Of a DNA stretch of 5,267 nucleotides, positions 1 through 5,267 are shown in pieces. The position numbers and the translations under genes were made by a program. The notes beneath the pieces were generated by a model. The model did no database searches. It saw nothing but the letters and a program-made list of their open reading frames with translations, and was not told where the DNA came from. Source of the stretch: Phycisphaerales bacterium (lineage in GTDB: Bacteria; Planctomycetota; Phycisphaerae; UBA1845); assembly GCA_030612785.1 (NCBI GenBank), contig JAUWNF010000293.1, positions 1 through 5,267 of the forward strand, written 5' to 3'. Numbering within the stretch: the first letter of the stretch is position 1; each line of letters opens with the position of its first letter.

Positions 1-141
1 GCAAGTGATGCAGCTCCATTCAAGGGGGTAGGTTTTGACTACACGCCCGTTTCAGGCTCCGAGCGTTCGCAGTGGCTCGCAATCGAAGATTGCAGCCTCA
101 AAAAAGCCGAAGATTCTCGACTACTGGCTAACTTGGGGTAG
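1..141 (+). CDS. possible 3' end of an unrecognised protein (partial, runs in from upstream)
   Basis: Frame 1 is open from the first base to a TAG at 139-141, giving 46 residues that end in ...AEDSRLLANLG. The residue mix looks protein-like (for example SERSQWLAIEDCSLKKAED), and the stop lies exactly where the palindrome mosaic begins, as expected if the repeats sit in an intergenic gap between convergent genes. Against it, 46 open codons can occur by chance, third positions are less GC-rich than in the other genes here, and I recognise no family. A different frame has a start codon at 35 and stays open to 268, but it runs through the repeats and looks spurious. A 6-bp hairpin with a GAA loop (79-93) lies inside this reading frame. 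The start and function cannot be seen. Confidence 0.35.
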   Translation, partial: ASDAAPFKGVGFDYTPVSGSERSQWLAIEDCSLKKAEDSRLLANLG

Positions 142-316
142 CCTCCGGAGGAGGCGTCGGAACATAGCCCACGGGGTGAAGCAAGCCCCCAGCGGTGGCG
201 CTGGAAAGACCTTGCGCGAAAACACCTTCCGTCGCCCTGCCGGGGCTTGGCCGTGGGCGGTCCGGTGACCCAGGGCTGACGCCCTGGGCTATATTCCTTC
301 GCCCGCTACGCGGGCT
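141..316. repeat. mosaic of short GC-rich inverted repeats (REP-like intergenic element)
   Basis: Several perfect palindromes are packed into about 175 bases. They are CCTCCGGAGG at 142-151, a 6-bp stem CCAGCG/CGCTGG at 189-204, an 8-bp stem CCCAGGGC/GCCCTGGG with a TGAC loop at 269-288, and a 6-bp stem GCCCGC/GCGGGC with a TAC loop at 301-315. A longer imperfect inverted pair frames the block: GGAACATAGCCCA... at 159-182 is the reverse complement, with a few mismatches, of 275-297 (...TGGGCTATATTCC). The block lies between gene ends, where dispersed palindromic elements usually occur. Short open frames across it on both strands are rich in Arg, Pro and Gly and look non-coding. The wording around 'GGAACATAGCCC' resembles dispersed intergenic repeats I associate with planctomycete genomes, but that is memory, not a search. 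No transposase is present. Confidence 0.6.
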
Positions 317-344
317 GTCGGCGACGGTCCTTGCCCATGCCACA

Positions 345-427
345 GTTCGTTAAACACGAACGCGTAATGGAGGGGTACCCCGCAATCGTCAATCTCCAAA
401 TCCCCTTTGGTTGCGGCCGAAGGCCGC
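345..427. repeat. second cluster of palindromes downstream of the 678-residue gene
   Basis: This stretch holds a 6-bp stem GTTCGT/ACGAAC at 345-361 (loop TAAAC), a perfect palindrome GGGGTACCCC at 372-381, a 5-bp stem CCAAA/TTTGG at 396-410, and a 6-bp stem GCGGCC/GGCCGC with a GAA triloop at 413-427. The last stem lies about 48 bases beyond the stop codon (475-477) of the leftward gene and could form in its transcript, but no T-run follows it on that strand, so I do not call it an intrinsic terminator. The rest of 317-474 shows no coding potential that I can support. Confidence 0.45.
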
Positions 428-474
428 GCCAAGTCTCTGCGTTCGACGGTCTGTGGGAATACGAATGATCCAGA

Positions 475-2511
475 TTACCTGGATTGGGCGTGCAGGGTGC
501 TAAGCAACCGGCTGGCTTCCGGCTCATGGATGAATTCCACGTGCCCGGCGGCGAAGGCGAAGTTGGCCCCTTCACCGCGGCGGATTTCGCGCTCGCCGGC
601 CACCACCTCGGTACTGGCAATGTCCTTGGGGACGTTCTTGCGGTAGAGGTAGTAGGACTCGCGGTCGGCGTCGGCCAGGGTGCGCGGAGCGGTGCCCTCG
701 TACACGTTGCCCAGCAACTCTAGGGAGATGCCGGCGTGCTCCGCCAGCACGAACAGTGAAGCAGGCCACTCGCCCTTATGTTCGTGGGCGTAGACCAGCG
801 ACGCTTTGACGATCCCCGAGAGGTTCGCGGCGGACACCGCGCGCTTGCCCAACTCGCGCCCGCGGGCCAACGAAACGATCACCGACGTGCAGGCCGCTCG
901 GCCGGCGGCTGCCGCGGCTTCGTGCCCTCCGACGAATTCCAACGACATGCGAACGCTGCCCGGCGCGGAACCCAAGGTCAACCCTACTGCGGCATTGCCA
1001 GAGGCCAAGCGCTCCAGCGCCTGCACCATCTCCTCGTCGACGCCCAGTTCGGGATCGACCTCAAGTTCCTCGTTCTGCATCGCCAGTTGCATGAGCTGCG
1101 ACGCATTCACGTACCCAAAGGCCGAGGGTCCGTGCGCAAAACGCTTCGCCGCCGCCCGGTAGCTGGGGGTCTGCTCGAGTGATTCACGGTCGTGCCATGC
1201 GTCCACCATCCGGCGCACCGCCGCCGCGTCCCGCCCGATTACCAGATAATGGTCCACTACCCCGTAGGCGAAGTTGAGCCGCACACTGAGCGGGCTGAAG
1301 ATGGTAACCTCGCGATAGGTGGTTACGTCGAACTTGAGGTCGAACGCGCTGGTCAGCGCACCGAGATGATTGTCGAAGACGCCCGCGTTTCCGAGCCGCA
1401 CCGCCAGCATGAACTCCGGCAATCCCGCGGCGGTCGAGCGAACCGCAACGCCCCATTCCTCCACGAAGTTGCCCATAAAGTCGCTGTGAATGTCGAATCC
1501 GAAGTCGCGCAGGAACTCCACCTGCTCCTGTTCGTACTCCGCCACAATGTCCGGGTCTACCAGGCGGAGGAACCCATTGATCCGCTCGATGAGTGCGGCC
1601 ACATTCTCGAAGCTTCCCCCGAGCACACATATCGTGTCGGAAGGAAAGACCCTGGCGACGTGGACCGGGCAGCCGGTGGATTGGAGGAGCTGTATGACCC
1701 CCTCGGGCTCGCCGGTCAGGCAGACGGTCAGGTCAGCCGTCGTGCGCTTCCCCGACCACGCGGCGGTGAGTCCGGCAGCCTCGAGTTGTCCCAAGCCGAG
1801 CCTGTCGAACCACTCCGGTGCGTGCCGCAAGGCGATCCTGGCCAAGGGCATGAGCGTACGGCAGTTCACATAGAGCAACAGATCGGGCGGCGCGGTGGCG
1901 TCGGGCAGCAGCCGCTTGAAGTCGTCGGAATCCGGGAAGGTCTTCGGCTTCTCGTCAAAGGTGGCCGGGGCCGGCGACAACCACTCGTTCACCAGGGCGC
2001 GGTCGGAACTGGCCCGCATGTAACCATCGCGCAGGGCGAAGGTGAGGTGGACAGGAATCGCTCCAGGGATGCGGACGACGGCGGTCGCGCCGGTACGCTC
2101 GAATCCGATCGCCCCGCTGCCGGGAAAGGTTTCAATACGATTGAGCGCTGCCACCAACTCTTGATCGAGCGTTTTGAAGAAAGCATCGCGCTCTTTCGAC
2201 ACCTTGGTGGTGATAGTCACCGCGAGCAAGTCCGGTCGCAGAGGGGTGCCGGTCACGACCACCGCGGTGGGTCCGTCGAGGAGTCGAACGAGTGCCCGAA
2301 ACGCTTCGCCCACAGGCGGAGAAGCGTCCTGCTCAAGCAGCCACACCAGCGTTGGATGGTTCAGCAGGTCGGCCGGTTGTCGCGTGTAGATCACGCTCAG
2401 TGCGTCGGCCGGCGCGTCCGCGAGCAGGATGGAGAAGTCGCTCGGTCGCTCGGTGGCGGACGCTGGGGCAATTAGGAGAAGAACGCAGATGGTAATCTGG
2501 CAGATGTTCAC
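475..2511 (-). CDS. exported protein with duplicated DUF3352-like unit and DUF1559-like tail
   Basis: The 678-residue product has an N-terminal hydrophobic signal ending in A-S-A (residues 17-19), so it is probably exported; the n-region lacks Lys or Arg, which is unusual. The start is GTG at 2511, supported by AAGGGA (2519-2524 on the complement) 7 bases upstream. Residues 27-224 and 286-477 look like two diverged copies of one unit. Each has a 'DGYMRASSD' or 'DHYLVIGRD' strand followed by a 'YVNCRTLMPLA' or 'YVNASQLMQLA' strand-helix. This pattern resembles DUF3352 proteins, whose role is unknown. From residue 552 the tail (RAVSAANLSGIVKASLVYA, HKGEWPASL, NFAFAAGHVEFI) resembles the periplasmic part of DUF1559/H-X9-DG pseudopilin-like proteins but without their N-terminal methylated helix. 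The usual Asp of 'FADGHVEF' is Ala here. It is probably the second gene of an operon with the gene at 2596-4020. I cannot assign a specific function. Confidence 0.88.
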   Translation of the reverse strand: MNICQITICVLLLIAPASATERPSDFSILLADAPADALSVIYTRQPADLLNHPTLVWLLEQDASPPVGEAFRALVRLLDGPTAVVVTGTPLRPDLLAVTITTKVSKERDAFFKTLDQELVAALNRIETFPGSGAIGFERTGATAVVRIPGAIPVHLTFALRDGYMRASSDRALVNEWLSPAPATFDEKPKTFPDSDDFKRLLPDATAPPDLLLYVNCRTLMPLARIALRHAPEWFDRLGLGQLEAAGLTAAWSGKRTTADLTVCLTGEPEGVIQLLQSTGCPVHVARVFPSDTICVLGGSFENVAALIERINGFLRLVDPDIVAEYEQEQVEFLRDFGFDIHSDFMGNFVEEWGVAVRSTAAGLPEFMLAVRLGNAGVFDNHLGALTSAFDLKFDVTTYREVTIFSPLSVRLNFAYGVVDHYLVIGRDAAAVRRMVDAWHDRESLEQTPSYRAAAKRFAHGPSAFGYVNASQLMQLAMQNEELEVDPELGVDEEMVQALERLASGNAAVGLTLGSAPGSVRMSLEFVGGHEAAAAAGRAACTSVIVSLARGRELGKRAVSAANLSGIVKASLVYAHEHKGEWPASLFVLAEHAGISLELLGNVYEGTAPRTLADADRESYYLYRKNVPKDIASTEVVAGEREIRRGEGANFAFAAGHVEFIHEPEASRLLSTLHAQSR

Positions 2512-2518
2512 GTCTTGA

Positions 2519-2524
2519 TCCCTT
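2519..2524 (-). promoter_or_regulatory. ribosome binding site deciding a GTG start
   Basis: On the minus strand AAGGGA lies 7 bases before the GTG at 2511-2509. The frame stays open upstream, but no ATG or GTG is seen in the nearby upstream codons, and the residues after the GTG begin a signal peptide. The site therefore fixes the start of the 678-residue protein. Confidence 0.6.
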
Positions 2525-2534
2525 TCAAAGCTGT

Positions 2535-2567
2535 GGCGTCTCCGCTGACGAGACGCCGCGCTGCGGC
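2535..2567. promoter_or_regulatory. hairpins in the gap between the two leftward genes
   Basis: The 84-base spacer contains a perfect 7-bp stem GGCGTCT/AGACGCC (2535-2541 with 2551-2557, 9-base loop) and an overlapping 5-bp stem GCCGC/GCGGC (2555-2559 with 2563-2567). The two share bases, so they are mutually exclusive. In the leftward transcript the larger stem lies about 10 bases upstream of the ribosome binding site of the 678-residue gene. It could set relative expression or mRNA stability within the operon. The TCCTTTT after the small stem lies on the plus strand, so it is not a terminator for this operon. Confidence 0.3.
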
Positions 2568-2595
2568 TCCTTTTGTCAGCAAGTCCTCGGGTTGG

Positions 2596-4020
2596 TCAGT
2601 CCTCGTCGCCATCGAACGGTTCGACCGGTCCGGGTGGATACACGTAGACCATGTCCGTATTCTCATCATCCCAGCGCTCGCCGGGCTGGCCGCCGTTATC
2701 GGTTCCGTCCAGTCCGACGCTGTAGAGTTTCCATGCGCTGGACGTGCGCACGTACCTGAACTCACCACCTCCAAACGGGTCGATCAGGTCATCCCCCTCC
2801 ACCTCAACGGTGAGGTCGGCGAGGCGCGCGGGGTATTTGCCGCGGTTCTGCCGGGCGTGCAGTCGCAGCGCCAGTGCAAGGGTCGTCGCCCGCGTATTGG
2901 TGCGACAGCTGGCCCCCAGGACCCGCGCCCGCGACAGCGAAGGAAGCAGGAAGCGGCCCAACACGTCCCATTGTGGGATTCTGGCGATCAGTTCGTCTTC
3001 GTCGAACTCTCGGACCCGGTCGTCGTGGTAGGGCACTGTGGCGGTCTCCACGACAGCGTCGTAGTAATCGGTCATATGACGCTTGATGGTGCGATCGGGC
3101 AGGAACACGTGCCCGAGGCGCGCCTCCAGCCGATCCCACCCGTCCTTCGATTTCACAACTCCGTAAGTTCCGCCGAAGCAGTCCAACGCGCTGAGGTTGT
3201 GAAACAACTGCGTCGGACGGGAGAAGAGTTCATCCACAATGGTGGGGCCGAAGAGTCGTTCACCCTCGAATCCGCGCCGCATCGTGGGCATAAGCGGCTT
3301 GAGCTTCTTCCACTCCTCGAAGATGGCGGCCAGATCATTCCGGGGAATGTCGCAGCCCAGGACCATGTCGCGAACCGCCCGGTCGCCGAGGCTCCAGCAG
3401 GCCAGCCCCACCAGCCCTTCGATGAGCGTGATGCCCTGGGTTACGTGATGTCCCATGCGCATCGCGGCGGCGTAGTTCTCCATGGCGCCACGATAATCCT
3501 TCTGAGCGACCAGTCGGCGGCCATCTGCGACGGTTAGTTTCGCCAGGTGGCGATGGTGGGACAGGCTCGGTAGCAGGATGGACATGACACTGCCGTCAGA
3601 TTCCCCGAAGTAAGGCATCTGGCAGCGTTCCATCCGCGAGGCTTTACGGGCCAGTTGGAGCGCCTCGCGATTCTCCTTCCGGGTCAGCCACTTTCTGAGC
3701 TGCGGCTGATTGTCCGGCCAGGCTTTCCCGATGGCGTAATCAAGGGCGTCCGCCACGTCATTGGGAAGGTCCAGAAACGTGTTCCACGCGTCAATGTAGA
3801 CCCAGGCGGCGTTCTCGTCGCGGGGGATTTCCGGCACGTCGAAGCCGCGTCCGCGCAGCTCTGCAATCGGCCAGATCGACATCAGCTCCCCGCGTATTTC
3901 TACGACTTGCTGATCCGTTTCGGCATGGACTGGCCCGGGCGAGCCGATAACCGGCAGTATCAGGGCCGCGATCGCCAGTCGCCAAACGGCGCCGGCGGGT
4001 AGTGATGTGGAACAACTCAT
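2596..4020 (-). CDS. exported protein with GspG-like (major pseudopilin) C-terminal tail
   Basis: The 474-residue product starts at ATG 4020 with GGAG (4028-4031 on the complement) 7 bases upstream. Residues 12-33 form a signal peptide ending V-H-A, so it is probably exported. Residues 65-85 (DENAAWVYIDAWNTFLDLP) and 105-140 match a pattern I associate with uncharacterised planctomycete proteins. Residues 155-220 are helical and TPR-like (LVAQKDYRGAMENYAAAMRMG). The tail from about residue 375 resembles the globular end of the type II secretion pseudopilin GspG: LHARQNRGKYPARLADL, then DPFGGGEFRYVR (414-425), then LYSVGLDGTDNGG (432-444) followed by acidic DDEN. In GspG the matching acidic loop binds calcium. 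The prepilin cleavage motif and long N-terminal helix of a true pseudopilin are absent, so it is unlikely to be assembled as one. It is probably the first gene of an operon with the 678-residue gene downstream. Specific function is unknown. Confidence 0.88.
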   Translation of the reverse strand: MSCSTSLPAGAVWRLAIAALILPVIGSPGPVHAETDQQVVEIRGELMSIWPIAELRGRGFDVPEIPRDENAAWVYIDAWNTFLDLPNDVADALDYAIGKAWPDNQPQLRKWLTRKENREALQLARKASRMERCQMPYFGESDGSVMSILLPSLSHHRHLAKLTVADGRRLVAQKDYRGAMENYAAAMRMGHHVTQGITLIEGLVGLACWSLGDRAVRDMVLGCDIPRNDLAAIFEEWKKLKPLMPTMRRGFEGERLFGPTIVDELFSRPTQLFHNLSALDCFGGTYGVVKSKDGWDRLEARLGHVFLPDRTIKRHMTDYYDAVVETATVPYHDDRVREFDEDELIARIPQWDVLGRFLLPSLSRARVLGASCRTNTRATTLALALRLHARQNRGKYPARLADLTVEVEGDDLIDPFGGGEFRYVRTSSAWKLYSVGLDGTDNGGQPGERWDDENTDMVYVYPPGPVEPFDGDED

Positions 4021-4027
4021 GAGGTAG

Positions 4028-4031
4028 CTCC
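4028..4031 (-). promoter_or_regulatory. ribosome binding site of the GspG-tail gene
   Basis: GGAG on the minus strand lies 7 bases before the ATG at 4020-4018. It supports this start, which also places a signal peptide directly at the N-terminus. Confidence 0.6.
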
Positions 4032-4056
4032 GTAAAGCGGTCTCCGTTGGCGCAAA

Positions 4057-4081
4057 CCCCTCGCCCGCCGGTGGGCGGGGG
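4057..4081 (-). promoter_or_regulatory. bulged GC hairpin in the leader of the leftward operon
   Basis: On the minus strand CCCC-CGCCC pairs with GGGCG-A-GGGG, giving a 9-bp stem with one bulged A and a 6-base loop (ACCGGC). It ends 36 bases before the ATG at 4020 and is followed by only three T residues (TTTGCG). It could act as a weak attenuator or an mRNA-stabilising structure. No promoter has been located, so whether it is transcribed is inferred. Confidence 0.35.
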
Positions 4082-4126
4082 GATCGAACGACCTCAGCAG
4101 GCGAGGTTGCTGGTGTCCTACTGAGC
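4077..4126 (-). other. tRNA-like segment (possible degenerate tRNA or chance likeness)
   Basis: Read on the minus strand, GCTCAGTAGG resembles a tRNA D-arm, with GCT (4124-4126) able to pair with AGC (4109-4111). One base later comes a 5-bp stem with a 7-base loop, ACCTC-GCCTGCT-GAGGT (4091-4107), the geometry and spacing of an anticodon arm. TTCGATC followed by CCCCC (4077-4088) resembles a T-loop and the 3' side of a T-stem. Against a functional tRNA, only two bases separate the anticodon-like stem from the T-loop, so the variable loop and 5' T-stem are missing. Loop position 33 is C rather than U, and I find no acceptor stem. The same bases can instead form a 9-bp stem CTCAGTAGG/CCTGCTGAG (4117-4125 with 4093-4101, one G-U pair). 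Confidence 0.25.
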
Positions 4127-4232
4127 TTTAGCGTGGTCGGAGCAAATCTTACAACGCGGTGAGAAAATCGATCGTATGCCTCTCTGGACGCGGAACCGCA
4201 GATGGGTTCTCGCTGGTGATGACCGCGTCGCT

Positions 4233-4241
4233 TGATAGAAT
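4233..4241 (+). promoter_or_regulatory. possible extended -10 promoter for the sigma factor gene
   Basis: TGATAGAAT combines the extended TGn element with TAGAAT, which matches TATAAT at five of six positions. A start site about 7 bases further on would give a very short leader that still includes the AAGGAG at 4249-4254. The matching -35 position (TGGTGA, 4214-4219) is poor. No known ECF autoregulation motif was recognised. Confidence 0.3.
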
Positions 4242-4248
4242 GGGCGTG

Positions 4249-4254
4249 AAGGAG
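4249..4254 (+). promoter_or_regulatory. ribosome binding site choosing the GTG at 4260
   Basis: AAGGAG lies 5 bases before the GTG at 4260. The alternative in-frame GTG at 4254 overlaps the last base of this site and has no other good site upstream, so the shorter protein (198 rather than 200 residues) is preferred. Confidence 0.6.
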
Positions 4255-4259
4255 TGGGC

Positions 4260-4856
4260 GTGGATACCACCCAACGCAACCTGCTCTGGGCGGTGCGCGA
4301 TGCGCGCGATCGGCGGGCGTGGATCGATTTCTTCGGCATCTACGCCCCCATGGTTTCGGGCTTTGTCCGGCGTCTCGGGCTGCCCGACGCGGACGCTGAC
4401 GACGTCACCCAGGAGATCATGCTCGTCGCCCAGGCGGCGTTGCAGCAGGGAACCTACAAGCCTGAAAAAGGCAGGTTCCGGGCGTGGCTTTTCGGGGTCG
4501 CCCGCCGCCAGGCCATGATCGCCCATCGCGCCCGGCGCCGCCCCTCACGGGCGCAGATGATCGCCCCGGAGTCGGGCGTCAATCCCCTGGCCCAGTTGGA
4601 AGACCCCCGCGCCGAAGCGGAACGGCTAATCTGGGAACAGGAATGGCGTTACGCGCTGCTCGGCCAAGCCCTCAACCACATTCGCAAAGAGGTGCCCGAG
4701 AAGGAGTACCAGGCCTTCATCCGTTACGCCGTGCAGCGCGAGCCGGTGGAGCAGGTGGCGGAGGAACTGGGGCTTTCACCGTCCAGTGTGTACGTGTACA
4801 AGAGCCGCGTGCTTGGCGCTCTGCGGGAATGGACCAAGGCATTCGAGAAGGACTGA
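4260..4856 (+). CDS. ECF-type RNA polymerase sigma factor (sigma-70 family)
   Basis: The 198-residue product is an alternative sigma factor that would direct core RNA polymerase to a specific promoter set. Region 2 spans about residues 15-95. It includes DADADDVTQEIMLVAQ (43-58), the core-binding and -10 reading helix with its typical D-D-x-x-Q-E, and KGRFRAWLFGVARRQA (70-85), the helix typical of ECF factors. A variable linker rich in Arg and Ala follows. Region 4 holds a helix-turn-helix at about 162-187 (PVEQVAEELGLSPSSVYVYK) for -35 recognition. No region 1 or 3 is present and the length is normal for the ECF family. The start is GTG 4260 rather than 4254 because of the AAGGAG spacing. 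The kinase gene begins 8 bases after the stop, so the two are probably co-transcribed and functionally linked. The exact ECF group cannot be named from the sequence alone. Confidence 0.92.
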   Translation: MDTTQRNLLWAVRDARDRRAWIDFFGIYAPMVSGFVRRLGLPDADADDVTQEIMLVAQAALQQGTYKPEKGRFRAWLFGVARRQAMIAHRARRRPSRAQMIAPESGVNPLAQLEDPRAEAERLIWEQEWRYALLGQALNHIRKEVPEKEYQAFIRYAVQREPVEQVAEELGLSPSSVYVYKSRVLGALREWTKAFEKD

Positions 4857-4864
4857 CCCGTCCC

Positions 4865-5267
4865 ATGTCACCCTGCTTCAGCGATGAACAACTCGAGCAG
4901 TACAGCCGCGGCGATCTGGATCCCGCGGCGGTGGAAGCGTTTCAGCAGCACGCCCGCGGGTGTCCGGCGTGCCAGAACCGCCTCGCGGCGCTTTCCGACA
5001 CCGTCACCATGCTCGAGGACCTTCGCACGGTACTGGAGCGTCAGCGCACAGGCGTAGGGGCCACACTGCCGGGCGAGTTGGAGGGAACCACCTTCGGCGG
5101 ATATGAAGTGGGGGCGCTACTGGGCGAGGGCGGGATGGCCCGCGTGTACCGGGCCGTCCGTACCACTTCGGGTGAGCCGGCGGCCCTGAAGGTACTCAAG
5201 CAGGAGTTGCTGGCTTCGGAGGACATTTGCGCGCGTTTCGAGCGCGAAGCTCGGGCAATGGCCAAGA
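4865..5267 (+). CDS. Ser/Thr protein kinase with N-terminal zinc-finger anti-sigma-like domain (3' truncated by window)
   Basis: Starting at ATG 4865, 134 codons are visible and the frame is still open at the window end. Residues 4-36 carry C4...H29-x3-C33-x2-C36, the zinc ligand pattern of zf-HC2/ZAS domains found in many anti-sigma factors. After a linker, a Hanks-type kinase domain starts near residue 80 with the glycine-rich loop LLGEGGMARVY (85-95). The ATP-anchoring Lys follows in AALKVLK (K109), and the likely helix-C Glu lies in RFEREARAMAK (E128). The catalytic loop, DFG motif and C-terminal half, including any membrane or sensor domain, lie outside the window, so activity cannot be judged. 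An AAGGA at 4848-4852 lies 12 bases before the ATG, rather far, which suggests translational coupling with the sigma gene. Together the two genes suggest a kinase that binds or controls the neighbouring ECF factor; this is inference. Confidence 0.9.
   Translation, partial: MSPCFSDEQLEQYSRGDLDPAAVEAFQQHARGCPACQNRLAALSDTVTMLEDLRTVLERQRTGVGATLPGELEGTTFGGYEVGALLGEGGMARVYRAVRTTSGEPAALKVLKQELLASEDICARFEREARAMAK

Noticed and set aside
35..343. Short frames on both strands across the palindrome mosaic
   Set aside because: They translate repeat sequence into Arg/Pro/Gly-rich peptides and have no ribosome binding site that I can see.
413..427. Hairpin after the 678-residue gene as an intrinsic terminator
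   Set aside because: No T-run follows the stem on the minus strand, so it does not meet the usual pattern.
1192..2475. 427-residue open frame on the plus strand opposite the 678-residue gene
   Set aside because: It lies wholly antisense to a gene with a signal peptide, a ribosome binding site and recognisable domains. Its product is a low-complexity mix of Arg, Gly, Glu and His with no fold pattern, as expected of a shadow frame in GC-rich DNA.
2555..2574. GC hairpin followed by TCCTTTT on the plus strand as an intrinsic terminator
   Set aside because: The stem is only 5 bp and no plus-strand gene ends nearby; transcription here runs leftward.
2515..3537. 340-residue open frame on the plus strand opposite the GspG-tail gene
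   Set aside because: It is antisense to a well-supported gene and shows no domain pattern of its own.
4159..4518. 119-residue plus-strand frame overlapping the sigma gene in another frame
   Set aside because: It overlaps the conserved sigma region 2 out of frame, and its product is rich in Ser, Arg and Pro without any family pattern.
4149..4526. 125-residue minus-strand frame across the start of the sigma factor gene
   Set aside because: Most of it is antisense to the clearly recognisable sigma region 2; the remainder is regulatory DNA.
1..5267. CRISPR array, integrase, transposase or defence system
   Set aside because: There are no regularly spaced direct repeats and no recognisable recombinase, nuclease or defence protein in any supported gene.

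Overview
The window reads as GC-rich bacterial chromosome, most probably from a planctomycete or close relative. The evidence is the combination of two exported proteins with pseudopilin-like C-terminal tails, an ECF sigma factor gene lying 8 bases ahead of a Ser/Thr kinase with an N-terminal zinc-finger domain, and an intergenic mosaic of short GC-rich palindromes. This assignment rests on family resemblance recalled without a search.

Layout. Positions 1-141 (+) may hold the last 46 codons of a gene that starts outside the window; this is weakly supported. From about 141 to 430 there is a hairpin-rich, repeat-like intergenic stretch between convergent genes. Positions 475-4020 carry two minus-strand genes in the order 4020-2596 then 2511-475, separated by 84 bases and probably co-transcribed. 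The first encodes a 474-residue exported protein ending in a GspG-like tail. The second encodes a 678-residue exported protein built from two diverged copies of a DUF3352-like unit plus a tail like those of planctomycete DUF1559/H-X9-DG proteins. Positions 4021-4259 form a divergent regulatory region with several inverted repeats, including one segment that resembles a degenerate tRNA. Rightward, an ECF sigma factor (4260-4856) is followed by a Ser/Thr kinase (4865 to beyond the window end) whose N-terminus has a C...H-x3-C-x2-C zinc motif like that of anti-sigma factors.

How the parts may work together (inference). The sigma factor and kinase look like one signalling unit in which the kinase, perhaps through its zinc domain, controls the sigma factor. 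The divergently transcribed pair of exported proteins shares the control region and is a candidate target, but no promoter motif proves this. I recognise no complete novel defence or mobile system. The most distinctive points are the kinase/anti-sigma-like fusion beside its sigma factor, the internal duplication in the 678-residue protein, the tRNA-like leader segment and the palindrome mosaic.
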